DNA of 64,000 nucleotides, taken from assembly GCF_001010355.1 (NCBI RefSeq), contig NZ_JPLA01000030.1, positions 124,001 through 188,000 on the forward strand, written 5' to 3'. Positions 19,328 to 30,895 of the stretch are shown piece by piece. How positions within the stretch are numbered: the first letter of the stretch is position 1; the number at the start of each line of letters is the position of its first letter. The notes beneath the pieces were generated by a model. That model made no database searches. It had not been told where the DNA came from and was given only the letters and a program-made list of their open reading frames with translations. The position numbers and the translations under genes are program-made. The stretch comes from Dyella japonica DSM 16301 (GTDB taxonomy: Bacteria > Pseudomonadota > Gammaproteobacteria > Xanthomonadales > Rhodanobacteraceae).

Positions 19328-20257
19328 ATGCAAATCATACTTGTGTCCCGCACCAAAAAGGTGCCGAAAACCTGGAACCTCGCCGATCGACGCCTGCGCT
19401 GGCGCCTGTTTGCGATTGCCGCGGCGGGCGTACTCGCCTGTGCGGGTCTGGGCGGCGCCGTGGCCATGGCGGTAGCCAGTCCGCATGACCGCGCCCTGGC
19501 GGAAATCCGCCGCCTGCGGCAGCAGGTGCAACAGCAGAACGAGCAACTCGGCGGCGTACGCAAGGACGCCCAGCGCGATATCGACGCGCTGGCGGTCAAG
19601 CTGGGCCAGCTGCAGGCACAGTCCACCCGTTTGAACGCCCTGGGCGAGCGCCTGACCCAGGTCGGCAAGCTGGACGATGGCGAATTCAACTTCGACGAGC
19701 AGCCGGCCGTCGGTGGTGTGGAAGACAGCGCGGACGCCGGTTATTCGCTGCCGCAGAACCTCGACATCAGCATCAACCAGCTCGCCAGTCAGTTCGACAG
19801 CCAGCAGGCGCAGCTCTCCGCGCTGCAGAGCCTGCTGCTGGACGCCAAGATCGAATCCAATCTCAAGCCCACCGGGATGCCGGTCGAAGGCTATATCTCC
19901 TCCTATTTCGGTGGTCGCCCGGATCCGTTCAGCGGTCATAGCGCCTACCACACCGGTCTGGACATCTCCGCGCCCAAGGGCACGCCGGTCCACGCCGTGG
20001 CCGAGGGCATGGTCACCTATGCCGGCGAGCGCACGGGTTACGGCGAGGTCATCGAGATCGACCACGGCAATGGCTATATGACCCGCTACGCCCACAACAG
20101 CCGACTGGAAGTCAGCCCGGGCCAGCGCGTACACGTGGGCGACGTGGTGTCCGAAGCCGGTTCCACCGGCCGCTCCACCGGTTCCCATGTGCATTTCGAG
20201 GTCTGGTACAAGGGCCGCGTGGTCAATCCGCTGGCCTTCGTGAAGAACCATCGCTGA
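19328..20257 (+). CDS. M23-family (LytM) peptidoglycan endopeptidase, membrane-anchored
   Basis: The product is 309 residues: a basic cytoplasmic start, one membrane segment (about 29-50), a coiled coil (about 58-105, RRLRQQVQQQNEQL), then a C-terminal LytM domain (about 185-305). The metal site is intact: His208 and Asp212 in YHTGLD, and HVH at 287-289. So, unlike EnvC or NlpD, this should be a catalytic zinc endopeptidase acting in the periplasm, not only an amidase activator. It sits between lpxC/dciA and secA, as in Xanthomonas. The exact substrate bond is unknown. Confidence 0.9.
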   Translation: MQIILVSRTKKVPKTWNLADRRLRWRLFAIAAAGVLACAGLGGAVAMAVASPHDRALAEIRRLRQQVQQQNEQLGGVRKDAQRDIDALAVKLGQLQAQSTRLNALGERLTQVGKLDDGEFNFDEQPAVGGVEDSADAGYSLPQNLDISINQLASQFDSQQAQLSALQSLLLDAKIESNLKPTGMPVEGYISSYFGGRPDPFSGHSAYHTGLDISAPKGTPVHAVAEGMVTYAGERTGYGEVIEIDHGNGYMTRYAHNSRLEVSPGQRVHVGDVVSEAGSTGRSTGSHVHFEVWYKGRVVNPLAFVKNHR

Positions 20258-20500
20258 GCGCGCCGACCAGGGCGGCTGAAGCTGCCCTTGAAAGCATTCT
20301 GGCGCGCCGCCACTCCATGAACGGGACGATGATGGGGGAGTCTGCGGCGTACCCGTAAGGGGGTGCTGCGTCTCGGTGCCGGCCGACGCCTGTGGCGACG
20401 CGCCGTTTGGGATAGCCCGCCGACCCTAGTATCATCAATCCTTTCGTCCTGCCTGGATTTGCCGGGCAGGCCGTTCATGAATCTTAGATCCGGAAGATCG

Positions 20501-23236
<2,736 letters not shown>

Positions 23237-23242
23237 TAAAGA

Positions 23243-23270
23243 AAAACCCCGCCTAGGCGGGGTTTTTTTT
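23243..23270 (+). terminator. Terminator after secA, usable in both directions
   Basis: ACCCCGCCTAGGCGGGGT is a perfect palindrome followed by a run of eight T. The opposite strand also has a T-run (AAAAA on plus), so it could end apaH transcription coming the other way as well. It starts 7 bases after the secA stop. Confidence 0.95.
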
Positions 23271-23292
23271 GGCCTGATTTGTTTCGCTCTAC

Positions 23293-23374
23293 TGTGGGAG
23301 CGCACCCTGTGCGCGACAGCCAACGGAGCGTCCCTGGCGCCATGCCGCAGTCGCGCACAGGGTGCGCTCCCACA
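23293..23374. repeat. REP-like inverted repeat, copy 2
   Basis: Arms of about 24 bases with the core GAGCGCACCCTGTGCGCG and its reverse complement, spaced by about 33 bases. The outer ends read TGTGGGAG. It lies between the convergent secA and apaH genes. Confidence 0.9.
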
Positions 23375-23391
23375 CAGGTTGCAGGCAAGGT

Positions 23392-24240
23392 TCAATCCCC
23401 GCCAGGCATCTTCTTCCGATATGGCTCGGCATTGACGGTGATGTACTGCGGCTCTTCCGTATCGAGGCGCAGCGCCGTGAGCTGCCCGCCCCACACGCAA
23501 CCGGTATCGATCGCAAAGATGCCGATGCCCGCGAAACGGCCCAGCGCCGACCAGTGACCGCAGACGATGCGCGTCTCGCGCCGGCGCATGCCGGGCACTT
23601 CGAACCACGGGTACATGCCGGGCTTCTGCGTGCCGGGCACACCCTTGCTCTCGAAGTCGATGCGGCCCTGGATATCGCAGTAGCGCATGCGCGTGAGCGT
23701 GTTGATCGACGCGCGCATGCGTTCGACGCCTTGCAGCCGGCTGTTCCATGCGGCGGGGCGATTGCCGAACAGATTCTTCAGCAACCGCGGATGACGCGGG
23801 CCACCGAGTTCGCGTTCGATCTCCTGCGCCGAGCGCTGGGCCTGGCGCAGTGTCCACATGGGCGCGAGGCCCGCATGCACCATGGTCCAGTTGAGCTGCT
23901 CGTCGTGATGCAGCAGCTTCTGCGAGCGCAGCCACTCCAGCAGCACCGGTGCATCGTCGGCGAACAGCACTTCGCGCAGTTCCGGATTCACCTTGGACTG
24001 CGCTTCGGGGCGGCGCTGGCCGATTGCCAGCAGGCTCAGGTCGTGGTTGCCGAGCGTGACGATCGATTGCTCGCGCAGGCTGTGGATCAGGCGTAGCGTC
24101 TGCAGCGACTGTCCGCCGCGATTGACCAGGTCGCCGCAAAACCACAGCTTGTCCACCGAGGGATCGAAGCGGATCTTGTCGAGCAGGCGTACAAGTTCGG
24201 GATGACAGCCCTGCACGTCACCGATTGCGTACGTAGCCAT
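23392..24240 (-). CDS. apaH: Symmetrical diadenosine tetraphosphatase ApaH
   Basis: Splits Ap4A (and related NpnN caps) into two ADP; keeps alarmone levels low and can decap RNA. The product is 282 residues of the PPP phosphoesterase family: GDVQGC (7-12), GDLVNRG and GNHD are the metal-site motifs. The first motif has Gln where E. coli has His, a variant I recall in pseudomonad ApaH proteins. Last gene of the lptD operon; its start overlaps the apaG stop by one base. Confidence 0.95.
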   Translation of the reverse strand: MATYAIGDVQGCHPELVRLLDKIRFDPSVDKLWFCGDLVNRGGQSLQTLRLIHSLREQSIVTLGNHDLSLLAIGQRRPEAQSKVNPELREVLFADDAPVLLEWLRSQKLLHHDEQLNWTMVHAGLAPMWTLRQAQRSAQEIERELGGPRHPRLLKNLFGNRPAAWNSRLQGVERMRASINTLTRMRYCDIQGRIDFESKGVPGTQKPGMYPWFEVPGMRRRETRIVCGHWSALGRFAGIGIFAIDTGCVWGGQLTALRLDTEEPQYITVNAEPYRKKMPGGD

Positions 24241-24623
24241 CAGTGCAGGGTACGCGGTATCGACAGGGTGAACGGCGGGATCGCCGCTTCGAAGTGGGTG
24301 CCGTCATCGGCCAGCATCTGATAGCTGCCCTGCATGATGCCCACCGAGGTCTCCAGCACCGCGCCCGAGGTGTATTCGTATTCGTCGCCGGGACGGATCC
24401 ACGGCTGCTCGCCCACCACGCCTTCACCGGTGACTTCCTCGACCTTGCCGTTGGCGTCGGTGATGACCCAGTGGCGCGTCAACAGGCGCGCGGCGATGTC
24501 GCCAGCGTTGTGCAGGGTGATCGTGTAGGCGAAAACGTAGCGGTTGTCGCCGGGACGAGATTGGTCGGGGACAAAGCGGGGTTCGACCTGCACGTCGATC
24601 GTGTAGGAAGATCTTTCATTCAT
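24240..24623 (-). CDS. apaG: ApaG protein
   Basis: Small single-domain protein of 127 residues with a fibronectin type III-like beta fold; its role is still unclear, though loss affects Co2+/Mg2+ efflux in Salmonella. The typical stretches [36 protein letters not shown] and [21 protein letters not shown] are all present. ATG 24623 gives the family start; a longer in-frame opening reaches into rsmA and is not supported. Sits between rsmA and apaH as usual. Confidence 0.95.
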   Translation of the reverse strand: MNERSSYTIDVQVEPRFVPDQSRPGDNRYVFAYTITLHNAGDIAARLLTRHWVITDANGKVEEVTGEGVVGEQPWIRPGDEYEYTSGAVLETSVGIMQGSYQMLADDGTHFEAAIPPFTLSIPRTLH

Positions 24624-24711
24624 GCCCCGATTGTACGGGTTGTCGGGGCGCATGGGTAAAGCCTTGAGGCCGCTCGATGGCATCGCGGGCCATCGAGCGA
24701 CGGCTCGCGCA

Positions 24712-25497
24712 TCAGCCGTGCGGGACGCGGGCGAGACGGACGTAGTCCTGGGGTGAAAGCGTTTCGGCGCGGGCCTTGGGATCCACATCGGCAGCCATGA
24801 TCGCGTTGGAGTCCATCACGTTCTTCAGAGCGTTGCTGAGCGTCTTGCGGCGCTGCGCGAAAGCGGCCTTCACAATTGCATGGATGCGCTCGGGATCGGC
24901 ATCGGGCAACTGGTCGGGCCCCAGCGGGACCAGCCGCACCACGGCCGAGTCCACCTTCGGCGGTGGCCGGAACGCGCCCGGCGGCACCACGAACAGCGGC
25001 TCGACGCGGCAGACCAGCTGCAACATCACCGACAGACGTCCGTAGACTTTGCTGCCCGGCTCCGCGGCCATACGATCGACCACTTCCTTCTGCAGCATGA
25101 AGTGCATGTCCTGGATCGCGGCGGCGTGTTCCACGCAATGGAACAGGATCGGGCTGGAGATGTAATACGGCAGGTTGCCGGCGACGCGCAGGCGCTCCAC
25201 GCCGTGGCGATGGGCCAACGCAGTGAAGTCCACCTTCAGCACGTCCGAATGAATGATGCTGAGCTCGCCGACGCTGGCGGCGCGCGCCTGCAGGCCGGGG
25301 ATCAGGTCCGTATCGAGTTCGATCGCGGTGAGCTTGCCGGCCGCCGCGAGCAGTGGCAGCGTGAGCGCGCCTTCGCCGGGGCCAATCTCAACCACGAAAT
25401 CATCCGCGCGCGGCGAGATGGCGCTGACGATGCGCTCGATGTAGCGCTTCTCGTGCAGGAAGTGCTGGCCAAAACTTTTCTTGGGGCGGGCGTTCAT
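24712..25497 (-). CDS. rsmA: 16S rRNA (adenine-1518/1519-N6)-dimethyltransferase RsmA (KsgA)
   Basis: Dimethylates A1518 and A1519 in the last helix of 16S rRNA and acts as a late 30S assembly check. The product is 261 residues. KKSFGQHFL near the N-terminus, the SAM site [11 protein letters not shown] (about 36-46) and [14 protein letters not shown] with the NLPY catalytic motif are clear. Overlaps pdxA by ATGA; 88 bases separate it from apaG. Confidence 0.96.
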   Translation of the reverse strand: MNARPKKSFGQHFLHEKRYIERIVSAISPRADDFVVEIGPGEGALTLPLLAAAGKLTAIELDTDLIPGLQARAASVGELSIIHSDVLKVDFTALAHRHGVERLRVAGNLPYYISSPILFHCVEHAAAIQDMHFMLQKEVVDRMAAEPGSKVYGRLSVMLQLVCRVEPLFVVPPGAFRPPPKVDSAVVRLVPLGPDQLPDADPERIHAIVKAAFAQRRKTLSNALKNVMDSNAIMAADVDPKARAETLSPQDYVRLARVPHG

Positions 25498-26504
25498 GAA
25501 TGTCCTTGCGAGCCGTCGCGGCGTCGTGCGACGAGCTCAAGCGCCATCTTGGTGGCTGCGATAAGGCTGGCCGGATCCGCGCGACCGGTGCCGGCCAGAT
25601 CGAGCGCCGTGCCGTGGTCGACCGAAGTGCGGATGAAGGGCAGGCCCAGGGTGAGGTTCACCGTGCGGTCGAACGCTTCGCTCTTGAGCACCGGCAGCGC
25701 CTGGTCGTGGTACATCGCCAGCACCGCGTCGTAACGCTCGCGCAGCGCCGGTACAAAGGCGGTATCGGCAGGCAGCGGGCCGAGCAGGTGCATGCCTTCG
25801 GCGCGCAGCGACTCAAGCGTAGGAATGATCGTGTCCAGTTCTTCGTGGCCGAGGTGGCCGCCTTCGCCGGCGTGCGGATTGAGTCCAAGCACGGCGATGC
25901 GCGGCTCGGCTAGGCCGAATTTTTCGCGCAGCTCGCGATGCACGATGCGCAGTACGCGCACCAGCACGTCGCGCGTGATCGCCGCGGGCACCGCGGACAG
26001 CGGCAGGTGGGTGGTGGCCAGCGACACACGCAGCTCGGGGCTGGCCAGCATCATCACCACCTCGGCGCCCGCGCGTTCGGCGAAGAATTCGGTGTGGCCA
26101 CTGAAGGGTATGCCGGCCTCGTTGATCGACGCCTTCTGCAGCGGCGCGGTGACGATGGCGGCGTAGCGGCCCTGCAGGCAGCCATCGGCCGCCTCGGCCA
26201 GGGTGGCCAGCACGTGCCGCGCATTGGCCGGATCGGGCACGCCTGGCGTCTCGGTGGCGCCGAGCGCGATATGGTGGACGCGCAATTGGCCGGGCTGGCG
26301 CTCGGCCAGGTCGCTGCCATCGTCGTCGATTAGCTCTATCGTCTGCCCGCAGCGCTGCGCAGCGCGTTCCAGCAGGCCGCGATCGGTCACCGCAACGAAA
26401 TTGGCCGCCAGCGGAGTGGCGGCCAATCGGATGACAAGCTCGGGACCGATCCCCGCTGGCTCACCTGCGGTGATGGCCAGTCGGGGCAGGGTCTGGGTCT
26501 TCAA
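25494..26504 (-). CDS. pdxA: 4-hydroxythreonine-4-phosphate dehydrogenase PdxA
   Basis: NAD-dependent step in the DXP-dependent vitamin B6 pathway. The product is 336 residues. It starts with the family motif ITAGEPAGIGPEL (about 11-23) and carries FSGHTEFFAERAG, LGLNPHAGEGG, and MYHDQALPVLK with the histidines that hold the metal. Placed between surA and rsmA as in E. coli, 7 bases after surA. Confidence 0.96.
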   Translation of the reverse strand: MKTQTLPRLAITAGEPAGIGPELVIRLAATPLAANFVAVTDRGLLERAAQRCGQTIELIDDDGSDLAERQPGQLRVHHIALGATETPGVPDPANARHVLATLAEAADGCLQGRYAAIVTAPLQKASINEAGIPFSGHTEFFAERAGAEVVMMLASPELRVSLATTHLPLSAVPAAITRDVLVRVLRIVHRELREKFGLAEPRIAVLGLNPHAGEGGHLGHEELDTIIPTLESLRAEGMHLLGPLPADTAFVPALRERYDAVLAMYHDQALPVLKSEAFDRTVNLTLGLPFIRTSVDHGTALDLAGTGRADPASLIAATKMALELVARRRDGSQGHS

Positions 26505-26511
26505 TGCGACC

Positions 26512-27864
26512 TCAGGAGGACTTCTGGGGCTGCGGCGCGTTGGGGTCGCGCAGCTCGGGCACCAGGATGTTCACGTAGGCGCTGGAACGCATGTCGCGCA
26601 GGTAGTCCTCATAGGCCTGCTCGGCCTTGCGGTTGCCGATCGCCTGGCGGGCCTGGTTGCGTGACAGCTCATCGGTACGGTCGCTCTGGCGGGTGCCCAG
26701 GCGCTCGAGGATGTGCCAGCCGGCTTCGCTCTGGAACGGTGGCGACACCTGGTTGTCCTTGAGCTCACCCAGGTGCTGGGCGATGGTCGAGCCCCAGTCG
26801 TTCTGCATGAACCAGCCCATGTCGCCGCCATTGTTGGCGGTGGTGTCGTCCTTGGAGTTCTCCTTCGCCAGCTTGGCGAAGTCCTCATGCTTGTTGACCA
26901 GGCGGCTGTAGATGTCCTCGGCCTTCTGGTGCGCCTGCTCGGCGGTCAGCAGTTCGCTGGGGCGGATCAGGATCTGGCGGGCATGGTATTCCTGCACGAC
27001 CTGGCGGCTCGGCGCGCGCTGCTCAATCAGCTTGAGAATGTGGAAGCCGGTGGGGCCGCGCATGGCCGGCGAGACGTCGCCCGCCTTCATGTTGCCGACC
27101 GCGTCGGCAAACGCCGGCGGGATCTCGTCCATGCGGCGGAAGCCCAGATCGCCGCCGTCGAGCGCGTCCTGGGCATCGGAGTAGCGGATGGCCGCGGCGT
27201 GGAAGTCCATGCCGCCCTTGATGGCATCGGTGGCCTGGTTGGCCTTGTCCTGCGCTGCCTTGATGTCGGCGGCGGTGGCGCCGGCCGGCAGGCTCACCTG
27301 GATGTGAGCCAGGTGGACTTCACCCGCCTTGTAGGACGGGCTGGCCAGCATGTTGTTGATTTCGCTGTCGGTAATGCTGACCTGGTCGCGCACCACGCTG
27401 TCATGCAGGCGCTGGGCGACCAGCTGGTCGGACAGCTGGCGGCGGAAGGCGGCAAAGCTGTTGCCGTCCGCTTCCACGGCGGCGCGCAGCTGTTCCGGCG
27501 TCATATGGTTCTGCTGCGCCACGGCATTCACAGCCTGGTCGACGTCGGCATCGGAGACGCGGATGCCCTGGTCGTCGGCGCGCTGCACCTGCAGCTTCAT
27601 CAGGATCAGACGATCCAGCACCTGGCGGCGCAGCACGTCGATCGGCGGCAGCTGGCCGGGGTTGCTGGCGTACTGCTGCTGGACCGAACGGACGGCCTCG
27701 TTCAGCTCGCTCTGCAGAATCACACCCTCGTCCACCACCGCCACGATACGGTCGAGCGGCTGCTTGCCCTCGGCGGCGCCCTGTTGGGGCAGCAGCTGGG
27801 CATGAGCGGGCAGGGCGGTCGCGGTGGCGACCGCGAGCAGGAACAACGCGAGAGGCTGCTTCAT
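26512..27864 (-). CDS. surA: Periplasmic chaperone and prolyl isomerase SurA
   Basis: Carries unfolded outer-membrane proteins, LptD in particular, across the periplasm to the BAM complex. The product is 450 residues with a signal peptide (about 1-22, cut after AHA). The N-terminal chaperone part contains IVAVVDEGVILQSELNEAV; two parvulin (PpiC) domains follow at about 180-285 and 290-390; a C-terminal helix completes the chaperone core. Transcribed after lptD with 39 bases between, so carrier and client are made together. Confidence 0.96.
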   Translation of the reverse strand: MKQPLALFLLAVATATALPAHAQLLPQQGAAEGKQPLDRIVAVVDEGVILQSELNEAVRSVQQQYASNPGQLPPIDVLRRQVLDRLILMKLQVQRADDQGIRVSDADVDQAVNAVAQQNHMTPEQLRAAVEADGNSFAAFRRQLSDQLVAQRLHDSVVRDQVSITDSEINNMLASPSYKAGEVHLAHIQVSLPAGATAADIKAAQDKANQATDAIKGGMDFHAAAIRYSDAQDALDGGDLGFRRMDEIPPAFADAVGNMKAGDVSPAMRGPTGFHILKLIEQRAPSRQVVQEYHARQILIRPSELLTAEQAHQKAEDIYSRLVNKHEDFAKLAKENSKDDTTANNGGDMGWFMQNDWGSTIAQHLGELKDNQVSPPFQSEAGWHILERLGTRQSDRTDELSRNQARQAIGNRKAEQAYEDYLRDMRSSAYVNILVPELRDPNAPQPQKSS

Positions 27865-27903
27865 CAGTACGGGGCCTTCGATCGCCGTGGGCGATAGGGG
27901 AAG

Positions 27904-30390
27904 TTATTGATAACCAAGAATACCATTGCGGATGGCGTTTTCCGACTGGCCGGTAAAGCCACCCATGCCCTTGAACTCCACCTCGAACATGATCGCCGTG
28001 TTGGCGTTGCCCAGTGCGGTGGTGGTGTCGTAGGTATTCACGTAGTGGCGTGCCACCAGGCGCAGGGCCACGCAGCAGCTGTCGTGCTCCACGCCGGCCA
28101 GGGCCTCCACGGTCCTCTTGTCGAGCACCGAGTAGGTCCAGTGGCCGATCAGGCGCCAGCGGTCGGAGACGGGATAGACAATGGAAGCGTCGTATTGTTC
28201 CAGCAGCGGGGTTTTCTGGGCCAGCGTGCTGCCGGGGTTGCGACGGTAGCGATACGAGAAATTGAGGATGCCGTCGGTCTTGATGCGCTTCTGTACCGTG
28301 ACGGCGCCCAGGTCGGTGAGCCCCAGGGCCGGATTCCACTGGTATTGCGACATCAACTTCCAGTCGTCATTGAGCTGGGTGCTAAGGTCGATGATGTAGT
28401 CGGAACCGGACCAGTTGGTCGGCCCAGGGACCGTGGTGTTGCTGTCCGGGATCTGCACCCGCTGCTGGGTCAGATAGCGGATCTGGCCGAAGCTCGCCGA
28501 CAGACGTTCAACGCCGTTGTCGTCCAGCAATCGCGTGGTCAGCATGGCGCTGAGGTTGTTCGCGTTCTCCTGGCGGTCGGCTCCGGAGAACGTGTTGGGC
28601 GTGAACAGCTCCCAGGTGTCGAACGACATCAGGTTGGTGTCGAACAACGGCAGGTTGTTCTGGTTGCGGTACGGCACGTACAGGTAATACAGGCGCGGTT
28701 CGAGCGTCTGCGTGTAGCTGGTGCCAAACAGCGAGGTGCTGCGATCGAATATCAGGCCGCTGTCCACGCTGACGATGGGCAGAGAACGGCTGGGCGAGTT
28801 GCTGGTGAACGGTGACGTATCAGTGGAACCAAGCAGGCCGTAGTAACCGTATTGCTGAGAGTTGCCGGTGAGGTCGTAGCCCGTATAGCGATAGGCTACG
28901 CGGGGCTTCACGAACCACGCTGCGCCACGGAAGTCGGCCTGGATATATGGATACAGATCGAGGCGATTTCCCTCAATGGAGTCTTCCTTGCGGAAGGCGA
29001 CCGCTTCGGTGTTGGCGCCCACATCCAGCCAGCGGTTGAGCGGGTAGTCGACATTAAATGTCGCGCGCGGCCAGCGCTTGTACTGCACTGACGTGTCCGG
29101 CAGCGAGTAGTCGGCGTTCTGGTAGTAGTCCGCGCCGAAGCTGGCGTTCCAGAACGCCGCGCCCCACTTGCCTGCGCCATTGATATACGTCGAGGAAGTC
29201 AGCTGACTGGTCGTGGTCGTATAAAAGTCGTTGCCGAAGTCGCGCAGATAATTGCGGTCTGATGCCAGGTTGATGCCCGCGTAGAGCGACCACGGCCCGT
29301 ACAGATGGGTGGAGTCGTAGTACTTCAGCAGCCAGCGGTCGGCGCCCTTGGTCTTTTCAGTGCTGTCGGGATCGTTGGCGCCCTGATCGTTCGGCAGATA
29401 CTCGAAGTTAAACTGGCCACTGCTGCCCGGCACGAGATAGCGAAACTCGCTTGCCAGCATCACGCCACGATCGGTGTAGATGCGCGGGTCGAGCGTGGCG
29501 TCATAGTTCGGCGCCAGGTTCAGGTAATACGGCGCGCTGATCATGAAGCCCGAGCGGCTGGAGTTGCCGACGGTCGGGGTCAGGAAGCCGCTCTTGCGAT
29601 CATCGTTGATCGGAAAGGTGAAGGTGGGCAGCCAGAAGAACGGCACGTTGTACAGGTACATGGTGGCGTCGTGCGCCACGCCTTCGCCGGTTTCCTTGTC
29701 CATGCGGATGTCCTTCGCATGGAGTTCCCACACGTGGTTGCCCACGTCGCAGGTGGAATAGGTGGCGTTGAAATAGCGGGTGCGCTGGTCGTCCAGCATC
29801 TGGCCCTGGGTGGCCACGCCGTTGCCGCGATTGGTCAGCATCTGGTAGCTGACGTTGTCCGCGATGGACGTGCTCGCATTCTGGTTTCCGCGCATATGCT
29901 CGGACGAGACCAGCTGGCCGACCTCCTGATAGCGCACGTTGCCGCGCGCGTCGTAGTCGGTGGTGTCGTCGCTGTAGTCGGCGACGTCGGCCTGCATGCG
30001 CTGGTCGGCGCGGTCCATCTTCACGTCGCCTTCCAGGTGATAGACGCTCTGGTTGGAGCTGTCCACGCGCTGGGCGGCGACATAGGTATTGGAAGTCTCG
30101 CGGACCGAGCTGTCCTTGCTCATGGTCGGGTCGTAGAACGACAGCATCGCGTTCGCGTGACACATGTTGTAGTTCAGCGGCCGGGTCGGGCAGCGGTACG
30201 CGCCCAGCGGGCAGTTGGATACCGCCGCGGGCGCCACGCTCGGCGTGGTGGGGGCGTTGGGCTGGCTGGGCGCGGGTTGCGCTTCGGCTGCCGACTGGGC
30301 CTCAGCCGGGCCACCGAACAAGGCCAGGGCAGCGGCGACCGCCAGCAGGCGGCGAGGGGGCAGGTGGCGCGGAGGCAGCTTGGGCGTCAC
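27904..30390 (-). CDS. lptD: LPS assembly outer-membrane protein LptD
   Basis: Beta-barrel that inserts lipopolysaccharide into the outer leaflet with LptE. The product is 828 residues: signal peptide (about 1-31), a proline/alanine-rich stretch, an N-terminal OstA domain (about 105-235), and a large barrel to the end. Cysteines are at 60, 67 and 77, one in YSTCDVGNHVW, and an adjacent pair in DSCCVALRL near the end. The last two sets match the places of the disulfide-forming cysteines of E. coli LptD; the N-terminal group has more cysteines than E. coli. First gene of the surA-pdxA-rsmA-apaGH operon, divergent from msrB. Confidence 0.95.
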   Translation of the reverse strand: MTPKLPPRHLPPRRLLAVAAALALFGGPAEAQSAAEAQPAPSQPNAPTTPSVAPAAVSNCPLGAYRCPTRPLNYNMCHANAMLSFYDPTMSKDSSVRETSNTYVAAQRVDSSNQSVYHLEGDVKMDRADQRMQADVADYSDDTTDYDARGNVRYQEVGQLVSSEHMRGNQNASTSIADNVSYQMLTNRGNGVATQGQMLDDQRTRYFNATYSTCDVGNHVWELHAKDIRMDKETGEGVAHDATMYLYNVPFFWLPTFTFPINDDRKSGFLTPTVGNSSRSGFMISAPYYLNLAPNYDATLDPRIYTDRGVMLASEFRYLVPGSSGQFNFEYLPNDQGANDPDSTEKTKGADRWLLKYYDSTHLYGPWSLYAGINLASDRNYLRDFGNDFYTTTTSQLTSSTYINGAGKWGAAFWNASFGADYYQNADYSLPDTSVQYKRWPRATFNVDYPLNRWLDVGANTEAVAFRKEDSIEGNRLDLYPYIQADFRGAAWFVKPRVAYRYTGYDLTGNSQQYGYYGLLGSTDTSPFTSNSPSRSLPIVSVDSGLIFDRSTSLFGTSYTQTLEPRLYYLYVPYRNQNNLPLFDTNLMSFDTWELFTPNTFSGADRQENANNLSAMLTTRLLDDNGVERLSASFGQIRYLTQQRVQIPDSNTTVPGPTNWSGSDYIIDLSTQLNDDWKLMSQYQWNPALGLTDLGAVTVQKRIKTDGILNFSYRYRRNPGSTLAQKTPLLEQYDASIVYPVSDRWRLIGHWTYSVLDKRTVEALAGVEHDSCCVALRLVARHYVNTYDTTTALGNANTAIMFEVEFKGMGGFTGQSENAIRNGILGYQ

Positions 30391-30482
30391 GATGGCAGTC
30401 TGTCGGCTGTGAGGCTCGTAAAACTAGCAGAAAGGCCTCGTGGACGGCAGTTGGATAGCGCACGCCGGGAGAAGGATTCAGC

Positions 30483-30887
30483 ATGAGCGAGCAGAAAACG
30501 GGCAAGAGCGACGACCAGTGGCGGGCCGAGCTGACGCCGCAGCAATATGCGGTGTGCCGGTGTTCGGCCACCGAGCCGCCGTTCAGCGGCAAGTGGTACC
30601 GGCACAAGGTCGCAGGCACCTACGTCTGCGTCGCCTGCCAGGCGCCCTTGTTCGCGTCGGAGGCCAAGTACGATTCGGGCTCCGGCTGGCCCAGTTTTTT
30701 CCAGCCGCTGGCGCGCAAGGCGATCAGCCTGGTGCAGGACGACAAGCACGGCATGCGCCGCACCGAGGTGCGTTGCGCGGCCTGCGAGTCGCATCTGGGG
30801 CACGTCTTTCCGGACGGTCCCAAGCCGACCGGCCTGCGCTATTGCATCAATTCGGTGGCGCTGGATTTCACGCCGTCCGGCGCTTGA
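30483..30887 (+). CDS. msrB: Peptide-methionine (R)-S-oxide reductase MsrB
   Basis: Repairs oxidised methionine (R-sulfoxide) in proteins. The product is 134 residues, no signal peptide, so cytoplasmic. Zinc is held by two CxxC pairs (Cys49/52 and Cys98/101), and the catalytic cysteine is Cys121 in LRYCINSVAL. GSGWPSFF and HLGHVFPDGP are the usual active-site stretches. Cys25 and Cys27 near the N-terminus are extra and might act as the resolving thiol. Convergent with the deacetylase gene, 8 bases between stops. Confidence 0.95.
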   Translation: MSEQKTGKSDDQWRAELTPQQYAVCRCSATEPPFSGKWYRHKVAGTYVCVACQAPLFASEAKYDSGSGWPSFFQPLARKAISLVQDDKHGMRRTEVRCAACESHLGHVFPDGPKPTGLRYCINSVALDFTPSGA

Positions 30888-30895
30888 CCGCAGGC

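Noticed and set aside
20363..20500. In-frame extension of secA or a SecM-like peptide
   Set aside because: No export signal or arrest motif is seen; [11 protein letters not shown] with a ribosome site fixes the start at 20501.
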